DNA of 64,000 nt from Ancylostoma caninum (lineage: Eukaryota; Nematoda; Chromadorea; Rhabditida; Ancylostomatidae). Location: contig JBAJFG010000188.1 in NCBI GenBank assembly GCA_037903475.1, forward strand, positions 434,001-498,000, given 5' to 3'. The number at the start of each line of letters is the position of its first letter. The stretch's first letter is position 1. Below are positions 22,098 to 33,150 of the stretch, one piece after another. The notes beneath the pieces were generated by a model that saw nothing but the letters and a program-made list of their open reading frames with translations, was not told the DNA's origin and did no database searches. The position numbers and the translations under genes were made by a program.

Positions 22098-23111
22098 AAC
22101 AATTGAAGTCTTTCACATTTGATTAATGTGGGAATACCTAGCACGGGAAATACGTTCCGTAATTTTTCATTACCCCGTAGTACTAGTTGACGAGCAATGA
22201 TATCTGCAAGCAATGATCTTCATTAGAACAGAACTGGCAAGCATGAGAGCAAAAGCTTGAATAGCTTTGGCCTCTAGCAAAAGAAATCAATCTCATTGTG
22301 TGGTTCTACCGTTTATCACTGTTCTTTGCCACGCATCAGCAGTGCGAAAGCTGACGCACTCCATTGCGGCAAGAAAAAGAGAAACTATAGCAGTCCTGAG
22401 ATAGTTGTTAGACAGACTTTTCTCATGATATCCATCTGTCAATCAGGACACATCTGTGACAACACACCCAGAAAATGGTGAAAGCAATATCAAACAGCAA
22501 AACAAGCTCTTATCCACACAAATTCCACTTAATCACAGGTGACAATTCATCTTACAAAGTACTTTTGTCGAGACGTCTTTTCAAAGTAAGCACTGACTTA
22601 GTTAGAGATCTTACATTTATAACACGTGCCTAGCATAGCGCTTAAGTTTTATTGAATGGCCTTGCACGGCATCAAAGATATTTAGTTCTGTGACAAAGAA
22701 ATTTTGAAGCACTACGAACCATTTAAAGTAGCGTCATAAATAAGTGGCGACCACATACTTAGCACACCCACGATTTCCGACTACGGAACCTTACACACAC
22801 CTCAGCCCAGGATTAGCAATATGTAGGTACCAAATTTAGTTATCTGTTTATGTTCTCTTTCACTTCCTTTCCGTTCTCCAAAGTGGGCACAGCCTCAATC
22901 GAAACCGGATAAAAAAGTCAAAAACTCTATTGCATCGGTTTTTCCAAATCTCAGTTACGCATCCAGACTCAGAAAACTATTCGTTTCTCCCAATGCAGTG
23001 CACCTCTGCGGTGAAAAATCTGAGGAACTGCGGTGGGTCACTGTTTCGTTCCAAATCGTTGCGATTTCCTCGAAAAGGACACCCATTCTTTAGGGCAAAG
23101 GAGGTGTGTAT
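22098..23111. other. Intergenic, nothing recognised
   Basis: The first part is presumably the 3' end of the Tc1-like element, but its terminal repeat could not be placed. No other repeat or coding signal was seen. Confidence 0.4.
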
Positions 23112-23345
23112 TAGGTTGTTGCGAAATTAATTGCCGAAATGGACCCTCCAGTTCAAAGTGTTGTAACTCGGCTCAAACACCAGCAATTCAGTAAATCCTC
23201 CTCGACAATCCAGCGTGGATTGCACTCCTCTAATGCTGAAACTGAGACCACAACAAGTCGTAAACTTTTGGAAGGCGATTTCAGCATGCTCCAGATCAGA
23301 AATCTGCAGAAACCTCAATGCCTTACTACACCAGTTTTTGCGGGG
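23112..23345 (+). mobile_element. mariner 5' end, truncated
   Basis: TTAGGTTGTTGCGAAATTAA followed by TTGCCG is a textbook mariner-type terminal repeat. Next comes a short stretch resembling mariner 5' sequence with GTAACTCGGCTCAAA. No matching right terminus and no transposase motifs were found within 1.5 kb, so this is a solo or deleted end. Confidence 0.5.
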
Positions 23346-24018
23346 TTAGTTTTGGAATGTGAGGCTTAACGTTAGCTTGGAGCAGGAAAAACTTGATTCT
23401 ACATATTTGCTACTGCCTACCACATCTACAGCAGAGTTTTGAACGTCAACTCGAAATTAAAATACCATACTCTGCTGTTCAAGAAGACCTGGGAATTGCT
23501 CCGGAGGAGTCATGTGGTCTAGGTGGATGTCATAATTTTGAAAGCCTACAACGCAAGGCTCTAGCTATCTTACAGGGGTATCAAAAAGTTTCCGGCCTGG
23601 AACACTTGCAGAATACATAGCTACCGCAGCGGAATTTTAGAGGAAATAGATGTGCATTCCTCGAAGAACAAAACACTCTCTATTTAGCCATTTCATTAGA
23701 CTTCTTCAGTTTTATAAGAATTTTCATCACCCGAATTTAAAAACCGAAAATAGACTCTTTTTCGTTATTTGTTTTGTTCAGCTGAAGTGCCGTTTCAGAT
23801 TTTCTCACAAATTACCGTAGCTAGTCCCTAGACCCCGTCTACGAAATGGCTGAACTAGCGAAATGCATTCACATTATCATGAAGCAATACAATTTGGTGA
23901 GAAAGAATGTTTTGTTGAACAGCCTGAATTCCACGGTTGAATTTCTGTAGTCATTTTCTTGGCTTGTTTCCAAAAGGGGTGGAACAAAATAGCATTGTAA
24001 TTATTCACTTCATTGGGG

Positions 24019-26379
24019 TTTAAAGGCAGTGTCTCAGCTCAGGTTCGAATCCAAGCATTTGGTATGAGAAGAATCTAAGGAAGGTGCTTATTATTAGGTG
24101 CGTGCAAAAGTTCCAGGGCAGTTGCACCTAATTTTTCAAAACGCCATAACTTGACTCAAGGTCAGCAATTTTGTTCAAAACAAAAAGCCAAAAAGCATTG
24201 GCATCTGCCTAATGTTGCCAATATGGCAAGGAAAAGGTTTTTCCAGAAGCTAGAAATTTAACCGGTCTACACCTGTAATAGTGACACAAGTCGTTTTCCA
24301 GTAGGGTCTGTTCATTGAAAGTTTTACAGCGGAGATAAGGCCATAGAAGGTTGAAATGAGGGTATTTGTTAGAAGCAGGTATAAGGAGTAATATAGGTTA
24401 GGCTAGAGTTCCGGAGCATGAATGGCTACTTATTTATACGGTTGTCACTGCAACATGTTGGTGTGCGCTATCCCATAGCCGAAACGGATCACATATTTCC
24501 GCCTGTGTTGGCCCTATGCTTAGGAGTTTTCCCGTGATTACTTTAGGGAAAAGAAAGTATATAGGGCGATTATTGTGCATTTATTAGAAAAAATTCATCG
24601 CAGATGAGTCACGTTGCTGACCATGAAATGTCAATATTTTTTTAAAGAAGATGATTTGATGGTTTGGCCATTTTTTAGGTGGGTGGCAGGAGCCCGGACT
24701 TTGGGATGACCTTCTCCGATTGTCGTACCTGACCCGTTCCCTATCAGCAATAACAATTCTTCCATGAAAAGAATTGTTAGAAAATCTGAAGGTCGAATAT
24801 CTGCAAACTTGCCAGTGTGGACGTTGGTGCTCTTCGCTCAACTCGCAAAAAATCCTTCTACCTTCCCCTTCTTACCAATTTTCTTCAAGTGACGAGGCAT
24901 TGTTAACCAAATTCCCCGTAATGTCTTGCGCACTTTGCACAAAGTCTGGTTCAACCTGCTCTTTCCTGGCGCCTTTGCGATCACCAAATCGCTGAACAAC
25001 TTGTGAACCAATTTCCGGGTCCTCATCTCCGCTCAGAATTCCTAGGAACCTTCGAGCACCTGGCGCTTTACAGAACATACTCACCACAAACGCATTATTG
25101 GTGTTATGGATCGCTTCTCTTGTTGATCGTCTAGATTTGATTTCATAAAGCGAAATTCCCCAAATTATTGCACAGCTCATAGCATTGGTTTTACACCCAA
25201 AACAGAGCAACGTTGTGACGTAGACCCGAGCCAAAAGTGGTGTAGATAGCAGATGTTCTACGCTACCAGCATACATAAAAACCGTTGCAGGATATCGCAA
25301 GCGCAAGGAGCAAAACAGCGTTGGACGGTGAAATACCACCAACCGCCCCGGAACTTTTGCACGCACCTAATACAATGGTGTAGGTATCCCGACTCAAAAG
25401 TGCAAAAAACCCCGTTCTTTAGCGGTTTCTTTTCGAAGCAAACTTCCAGCCGCCGCATCGAAAGCTCGTCCACACGGCGACTCGCCGCTATCGATCGGCG
25501 CCACTCCATGCCAGAAGCCACTGTCTTCCTGACTGACATTATTAAAATCCATCGTATGCGCGCACGTTGCGGGAACCCAACTGGCCCGGATCCCTCTTTT
25601 CGCGGAGACAATGGTTTCTTTTCACTAGTATTCTATTATTCTACCCTTGTCTCCTTCGACCACTCATTAGTACTCAACTTCTAGGCACTGTACGACTAGT
25701 TCTGCCCTAAAACATCAAAGTCACTGTTCTCGAAAATTCTTTGGCTAAGGGGGTTATTTGATGCGCAGATAACGAAAATTATACTCATTTTGAACCGCAA
25801 CCCCCTATTTGTAGGTTGCGATAGCTATATGGTAGAAATGAGACCTCACAAAATTCGTTGAAATATTGGGTCTATTTGACCTCTTTGTAATAGCGACCCT
25901 ACTGTGACTTTACAGAATGGCCTCTTTTTACAAAATGATTATGATTTTCGTGATCTGCGCATCGAATGACTCTCACAAACAAAGTTTAAGCAGGATTATT
26001 GATTTTGGTATTTCTGCGACGGAACTAGGCAAACATTGCGTGGAAAGAAGCCATTTTCTCCACGCCAGGAGGGAACCGGGGGCCAGCAGGGTTCCAGCAA
26101 CGCCCGCGCATACAGTGAATTTTAATAATGTCAGTCAGGGAGACAGTGGCTTCTGGCGTGAAGTGGCACGGAGTGGCGCAGATCGATGGCGGCGCGTCGC
26201 CGCGTGGACGAGCTTTCGATGCGGCGGCTGGAAGTTTGCTCCAAAAATAAGCCGTTAAAGAAGGGGGTTTTTTGCAGTTTTGTGTCGGGATACCTACACC
26301 ATTGTAATCAGCACCTTCCCTAGATTCTTCTTATACCAAATGCTCGGATTCGAACCTGAGCTGAGACACTGCCTTTAAA
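24019..26379. mobile_element. Palindromic TTTAAA element, interrupted by a mariner
   Basis: The ends are TTTAAAGGCAGTGTCTCAGC and its inverse. The left arm (24019-24093 continued at 25373-25745) pairs with the right arm (about 25960-26379) over more than 400 bases in each arm. Landmarks are CATTTGGTATGAGAAGAATC, CAATGGTGTAGGTATCCCG and the GC-rich block with GCGGCTGGAAGTTTGCT. The left arm is continuous only when 24094-25372 is removed, which proves a later mariner insertion at a TA. Without that insert the element is about 1.1 kb. Termini of this kind belong to the palindromic elements that use TTTAAA targets, also seen at 57168-58018. No protein is encoded. Confidence 0.9.
24094..25370 (-). 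mobile_element. mariner element nested in the TTTAAA palindrome
   Basis: 1277 bp, TA on both sides (24092-24093 and 25371-25372). The termini are TTAGGTGCGTGCAAAAGTTC and its inverse, matching over about 27 bases with a few differences. The transposase remnant lies on the minus strand: SGDEDPE-like N-terminal motif near 25020-25040, HLKKIGK near 24870-24890, and RYDNRRRSSQ after RIVIAD (around 24730) for the first catalytic block. Frameshifts and stops are numerous and the region of the second and third Asp was not found, so the copy is dead. Confidence 0.85.
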
Positions 26380-27207
26380 TACAGGTGGTAAGGTGACACG
26401 ATCTTTTCTCTATCCCACAGAAATTTGGGCAAGACGTTTTCCCCCTAGGTTCCTTGCTCGATCGCACTGGTTTCGGAGATCTGCCTGTCCTGACCCATTA
26501 CTCCATGCTTGGCACTTCAAATCTTGGCAGTAAATTCGCCATTTACCGGCAGTGAAGACACTGCATATCTTTTTTGCTTTCAACGAATTCCGCAAGAATA
26601 TTCTTTGGAGATTCAACTGGAATTTTCTTGTTGATTGCCGAAGAGGTTTTAGAGACTCATAGTTCTGCGAAGGTTAAAATTACTAGACGGTTGTCTAGAA
26701 AATTTCCAAAGGAAGTTTTGAATAGCTTAGATCTTTGCACACTTTCTGCCCCCAAAGCCTGTCTGTGATGCTCAATAATTTGGAATCTGCCTTCGCCTTG
26801 TCTCTGCTTGTTGATCAGAGCTCGCCGTTTCTGATCGTTTGTCGTTCTATTAAAAACAATGATTTCCAAAATTTTATCTGGGAATGCTCGAAGACTTCCT
26901 CTTCGTTTAGAATTAAGAAGCGGATTTAGATTTTGTCCAATAAAGTTCGTTTACAAAATAAAAATTCGGCGGTTGCTTCTCGCTGGCTTCACATTTTTTT
27001 CAGCCATAACCACACCTTGGCTTGAATAAAACGTTCTTATTTCTGGGAGGTCTAACGAAATTTCATGAAACTTTGCAAACAAACATAAAAGGCTCCACCC
27101 TACATGATGCTGCTGAATCTGCAAAGAAATGTGGATTAGACGAGCGGAGGCCGGAAACTTTTTGATACCCCTGTACCCCACTTTTTAAACTTTTTGATAC
27201 CCCTGTC

Positions 27208-30200
27208 GGAGTCCACTCTTGCCAGCATCACCGAGCTGGCCCTCCAACAGTTGCGCCTACACGTTCAAACAGTACTGGGTGCTTTTTGGTTCATATCGGA
27301 TAAAAGAAGGAAATGGTGTTTTTCCTCGAATTGTCGTTTTTTTCTTAACCCTGAAAGTCAAGTATTTCAATAGTTCTGTTAAAACACTCGATGACGCGAT
27401 TGTAGAGGAAGGAATTGCTGTCAGAAGGTATAAAGCATGCTACGGAAAATGGCAATGGAGCAGAGAAATCGCAACTGAAAAAAGTGCGAGGACTTATGTT
27501 GACAACTACTACTACGTACGCACAATTTCAGAGATATGATTTTCTACTAACATTTTTAACATTATTGTAATATACTCGTAAAAAAGTACAGACGACTAGA
27601 GAATATTGGCTTCGGTACACGTCTCCAAATAAAATATCAAAACCTCGGAAATCTCAAATGACAAGACTTTCAAGATTCTTGGCTGTCATTTTAAGACTCA
27701 ACGTGAAAGAAAGGAAGCTATTTTCTGCATATTAATTAAACACATGATTTAGGATACTAGAAATATAGGTCACCTTAGGTAACATCAAGCAGAATTCGTT
27801 AATAGATCTAAGGAGGGTCATAAAGTAAAGTCAGACTGCTGTGAGTTCATAGACAGGAGCTTGAAAACCAGCGCTCTACATATAATCACTCGCACGTAAT
27901 CTCAATTACCCTGAAGACACAAACATCTTTAAAGAGTTTAAGAATAGAAATATAATATGTTAAAGGAATCTAAACAGGCTCATTCGTTATTTAGTGTAGT
28001 GATTGTGGAACACCAGACGCCGGTCAGCTTGGTAGTACGTGCAATGCACCTTCCGTACCCCAACACCTGATCCAGAACAACAGGAGTGTCCGGACGTTTT
28101 TCGCAGGTGAGAGTCAGTTCTTATACACTAAACAACTATCAGCACTCCTCTCCATGCGCCGCTCGATGCGCTCTTTCATTTTTAAACCGCAGACACTTTG
28201 AAAAATGGCGTAGAGGTGTAGCCATTGTAAATTCTTATGAGCTGCCATCCAACAATACAGGAAAAGTACAGTGGAAGTTGCCGATTTCCTTTCTCTGACG
28301 GAGGTGATTATTTATTTATTTGATTATGACGCAGAATTGCGACAAGAAGAACTATGCCTAAGCGAGGCCACAATAGTGGTGGTGGCGACTTCAAGTGACA
28401 AACAAAATGCAGTGGAACATTGCATGCGATGTTATATTAAATTGCGCAAACTTGACCGACCGAAATCAAAATTTTTAGAAATGTCTCCAGCTCAAGTGCA
28501 CTCGCAACATTTAGTATACATTATGTGTTAAAAACATAGATTTCGGTTCTGAAAGGTTAAATATTCGGATACCTGGAAAGGAAAGAGCTTAGGGGAAAAG
28601 AACGGGAATGTAGAGCTACGTACTTCCTGAATAATCTAACAATTTTCACAGTAATCCTTCTGATAATATATCTTATAAACTCTCTGATTTTTTAATCGGT
28701 TCTCAAGTTTCAAATTGATCTATGTCAGATTAAAAGCAAGCAAGCACTCTATTCATTTAAAGTTTCAGAGTGATCTTCTTCTTGGGGACCTGAGGGGGGT
28801 CCTGACCCGAGGGGTCATTTCGTGCGAGCTCTTACACCGACTGTAATAACAATCAAACTAGAGACCATAGCTTAATTTTTCAACCTTGAAAAAACTCCCA
28901 TAGCTGGAACATTGTAACAATCACACCTTTGGCCACCATTACGGCCTTTCGGATAAGCAAAGTTGATGCAAACATTAGCACCAATCAGTTAGATGGCGTG
29001 ACCTTATAGGAGCCATCGTAAGCTGTCGTTACGGCTACAATTTAGGATCTGCTACTGGTTGATATAGTCACTATTGGCTGTGAAACTACTTTTCGAAAAT
29101 ATAGCAGGCACCTCACAGGTGACCCAATGAGATGCACAACAAAACATGCTTTGAAAACAGAGCTCACCTCTGACATGCTGCTGACCACTGTAAATAGAAC
29201 TCTAGCTTAGCGTAGCTGTTGAATTTCAGGAGTCCGTGCGAGGCCCGAGGTTTCCGGTCCTCGTTTTTACCATCAGAGTAGGGTTTAAACCGTCGTCCTC
29301 TGTGTGAGCCGTTGTGGAGAATAGTCATCGTGAAGTGTTGAGGTAGTACGTAAATGGACGACAAGTTTGTACGCCCTGGTTAATGCAGTGAATTTTGGGC
29401 TATGCAAACGTGCTTATCTTTGTTTTCTGTTTGGCAAGCAAACTAAACAGAATTCTGCAAAACATTTGGAAATACTCTGATTAGTAACGGTAACGTTGCT
29501 CAACTCCTTGATTGTTATAATCATTGTCATTCATTATCATTCATTTTCATATATGAATTTAAACTCTAAAACTATTTCGAAATTATGCACTAGCTTTGCC
29601 GAGGATGTAACTCATCACCACTTAATGAAACACGAAATCAAAACTATTTCATTTGACAAAAAAATAAAACTTACCAACAATCAAATTCATAATTACTTAC
29701 GTGCATTGCATGGCACTGAAGTTCTGATTTTGGGATGTTCATGTCTCGTGAAAGCGAGTCCTTGCCTGGCGAGAATGTCGTAATGTAAGAAAGTGGTCAA
29801 GATAGTCCAGTTTTTTGTTAATTTTAGTTTTTCTAAGGTGAGAACATTTTTTGTTCAGTGAGAATTTTAAACTAGCTGCCTTGTAATCCAGAAGACTCCT
29901 AGATCGAACTCTTGATGAGTTGCTGTGGGAATGCTGTAGGGCTCTGGAAAGCAATGTCAATCACAGAACGCACCCGAGAATTTCGTACAATGCAATGTTG
30001 ATTGATAAGACATGACCAATTTGTGAAAAAAACATCTCACGTAAAGAAATATTCTGAAAGGCACTATATCCAATGTACATCTACCGTAACCAAAGAAAAA
30101 TAAGGTTACGGTACACATGACACTCATGTCAACCCCAACAGATAATACCCTCGACACAATCCTAGCCCAAATGCTTCGTTGAAATTTGAAGCCGTCAGAG

Positions 30201-31193
30201 TAGAAGTTTCAAAAAGTTCGCATTTGTTATCGAGTAAGGTATGAATAATGTAACTCCAGAAGGTTATCAGGATGTGAAACGAAAAGCGGTAGAAGTGATG
30301 AGGTAACTGTGTTGAAACGAACAGCCCGCAATATTCCTATTAGGGAGAACTATGTTTTCATGGCATTTCGAATTAAAGAATGATGTTACGGTAATATGTA
30401 AATGCAATAGATTTCAGATAGAATGATTACCTCATTTTGATCAGCTTCAGACAAGGATCAGTCTACCAGTGATGCAACTTGAGCTTTTTTTTGTAGGTTG
30501 GTTAGAATGTTATTAAAATTTTTGGGGTTATGCCATAGTTGAGCATCAAAAGTGGAGAGAGAAGGGAGAGTTGCAGTTAGAAAATGTAAAGCAGTGCTGA
30601 CGAGAGCAGAATCCTTTTATAGAATGAGTGTTGCGTGATGGTGTGGGTGGAGACAAACGAGCAGGACCATGCGCAATCGGACCCGTGCGGCAGACCGACA
30701 GTCAGGATGGACTTGAAAGATGCGGTTCTCTGGAGCGAGGATAACTTCCCCAGTAATGTTATCCTTTCATGAGCAAGCAGGCAGTTACATTGACAACGCA
30801 CCCTATGCTACCTAATTGGGTGATCAGTCCACATGATAGAGGGTTGAAGGATCCTTCCGTGGGTGCATCCCTGTAAGAGAACTTACTCATTTGCGCTCTA
30901 GACCTAAGCCAGCTTCCATCATATTTCGGTGGCTTGTTCTCCCATTTCGCGCGTCGCCGAGAGGCGGCAGTGAGTTTTGGGGGCCCCTGTGCTCCCGTTG
31001 TTGGACAGGCTCCATCTCCAAAGAGGGCACTTCCCTGTCCACCCCGACTCGTTTCAGTTAGGCGCTTCGCAAGTAGAGTGTGTGGATGACTAATTGCCAC
31101 GTCTAGTCTGACTAAGGCACTCATCACAAGGCCGCCGCCCACCCTATAGTCTGCGTCAGACGGCGGTCGCCGTGGATGAGAACAGTTTCATCT
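27208..31193. other. Long intergenic stretch without a recognised gene
   Basis: ORFs at 27219-27539 (+), 28271-28531 (+), 29496-29783 (+) and 30759-31142 (-) are the longest. None shows a motif I can name. The 30.76-31.55 kb part is distinctly more GC-rich than its surroundings, with long ORFs on both strands, and may belong to the 5' region of the Penelope-like element that follows. Confidence 0.35.
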
Positions 31194-31960
31194 CATCAAA
31201 TAATCCAGCAACTGTACCGAATTCGTTTACGCACGCCCGAAGCACCATGTTAAAAATGCAAGACAAGGTAACAACAAAAATACTAAGGGTTCTAACTCTG
31301 GGGAAAACTTCCAGACAAATTAGCAGAGCCATGTCTATTAGAGCGAGAAATGCGACATTAAACAGCAATGAAATAGAGAGGCGGTGGTGGTTAGCGCGTT
31401 TAAGTAGGATAGAATTCAGTTGGGGCTCGGAGCCCCACAGTGGGTTGACGGTTAGGCCAGAATCGAGGGGTAAGGATAAGAAAAGGGAGATGTGCCGGAA
31501 GGCGGCCGCGCCGTACGCGGATAATCGAAGAACCGGCGATGCCGGCCGAGGCCGGTAAGGAGGCCTTACCCTGGTGTACTTTGTTCCCACTGTGGAAGCC
31601 GCGCGCTCGGGCCGCGTTGGAGCGGGAGCATCGCTTTCGCGACATTCCCGCCGCAGACGAAACGGGCACTTGGGCGTCGGTCTATGAGGCCTAGCGCAGC
31701 AGCTGTAACCGTGCGCCGGGGTTTTAGAGAAGTGTTTTATTTTACGCCAGCCGCCACCTTAGTCCACTCTAAACAGCAGGAAAGCAACACAATCTCCGCG
31801 GGATCATATGGTAAGTAGAAGTACAGGCACGATGCTCTTAGAATCGTCGAATTCGTTGATGTCCGCGTCCTCGATCGCTCGGAAGTGCGGTCTGAAATTC
31901 AAACCTGCTATTATAGTAGTAGATTGTCATCAAATAACCCAGCAACTGTACCGAGTTCGT
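31194..31960 (+). repeat. 33-bp direct repeat upstream of a Penelope-like element
   Basis: CATCAAATAATCCAGCAACT followed by GTACCGAATTCGT at 31194-31226 recurs at 31928-31960 with two substitutions. The second copy lies about 30 bases before the retroelement reading frame. Penelope-like elements often carry partial tandem 5' duplications (pseudo-LTRs), which would explain the pair. Confidence 0.6.
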
Positions 31961-31987
31961 AGTGGCATTTTTGTCCTCACTTTTTGA

Positions 31988-33150
31988 ATGCCAAATTCCA
32001 TCTACAGCAGCATATGCCAGTTTCTTGTATCACTTTATACCAACGTCGACAACCGTAGTGCGACTAATGCCGTAATTTCCCTTTCAGAACAACATCGAAT
32101 TCAAATAGTGAACATGGATATCAGCGCGGATGACATCATGATCATGATAAACTCCGTGCTTTCCTGTAACGTCTTTCGCCTCGATGACAAGTTCTACGAG
32201 CAAAGACGAGGATTGGCTATGGGAAATCGTATCGCACCTTTACTGGCTATCATCTTTTTGGACCACATCCAGGAGATATCCTCGACTTCCGTGATTCTGC
32301 TGTACAAAAGATATATAGATGATCTGTTGGTGATCGGTATTACAGAAATGGATGTTGAAACGGCACTGGAAAGACTGAATAATTTTGACCCACAAGTGTC
32401 CTTCATGATTGAAAGGCAGATAACGACGGCTTTCTTCCTTTTCTCAACAACTCAAGTGAGGCTCATAAGTGGTCAGAAACAATGGCTATGGTACAAGAAG
32501 GCCGCGTCAGCTAACATTTCAGTAAATTCAAGAAGCGCTCATCCAAACTACGTCAAAGCAAATGTGGTGCGGAACCTGATGAAGACCAAAAACAAGTTAT
32601 GCACGACTACTGATGTGACAGTAGAAACAACAATAGCTCGCATTCTTGATGAAAATGGATATAATGAGGCTACTGCCACAGCATGTTTCCCACACTCGAC
32701 AGCGGATGGATTACCACTTCACTATGTGGGAGGGCCGTACAGCACGCGCCGTGAACCAAGTGGTGAGACAATCCGGCTTACCAGTTCGGCTGGTGCTCCG
32801 CCCACCACCGACTTGAAGCACCTCTTGAGCTCCACCAGCATTTACGAAGATAAATGCTCTGAAGCAGGGTGTCAGTATTGTATCAGTAAGAAAATTTGCC
32901 AGCTAAGGGGCACGGTTTACCTCATCAAGCAGCTGATCCAAAAACTGAAATATAGAATTACCTCATCAAGTGCGGTAGCTGTGGAGAAGAATACGTGGGT
33001 GAGACGATGGGACCACTTCGAAAGCGACTGGATGAACACCGGCGAGCACTATTTAAATCCCTCCTCCAATCTGTCGGAGAGTTTCTCGGGACATCGCACA
33101 TTGACGCATACGTATGAACGTAGAGACTTCATTTTACTATTGAAGTAATA
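31988..33150 (+). pseudogene. Penelope-like retroelement, RT then GIY-YIG, 5'-truncated and frameshifted
   Basis: One open frame of 386 codons, but it switches register inside. It starts at RT motif A (VSLYTNVDNRSA) and continues with RRGLAMGNRIAPLLAIIFLD and the catalytic KRYIDDLLVIG at about 32310. A Penelope-typical RT tail follows (SAHPNYVKANVVRNLM). The next conserved block (RQSGLPVRLVLRPPP, about 32770-32810) lies in another frame. The cysteine-rich KCSEAGCQYC and GKICQL-like sequence introduce a GIY-YIG nuclease that again lies in a different frame: GSCGEEYVGETMGPLRKRLD at about 32970-33030. The RT fingers are missing. At least three frameshifts make it inactive even though the frame looks open. 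This is the ordinary Penelope domain order, unlike the element at 7.3-9.5 kb. Confidence 0.85.

Larger units (their letters stand above)
23573..27173. mobile_element. Outer mariner/Tc1-like element containing two nested insertions
   Basis: The terminal inverted repeats are CAGGGGTATCAAAAAGTTTC (continuing CGGCC) at 23573 and its inverse ending at 27173, with TA on both sides. The span is 3601 bp. Removing the nested 24019-26379 block leaves about 1.24 kb, the normal size of a mariner or Tc1 element. No catalytic motif was recognised in the remaining halves. A further copy of the last 17 terminal bases (CTTTTTGATACCCCTGT) follows at about 27190-27206, so the right end is duplicated. Confidence 0.8.

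Noticed and set aside
24040..24060. GGTTCGAATCC, a perfect tRNA B-box word, in the palindrome arms (also inverted at about 26346)
   Set aside because: No A box or cloverleaf around it; it sits within inverted arms of a transposon.
30759..31590. 127- and 144-codon minus-strand ORFs in GC-rich DNA
   Set aside because: Open frames occur on both strands here because stops are rare at this GC content; no motif recognised.
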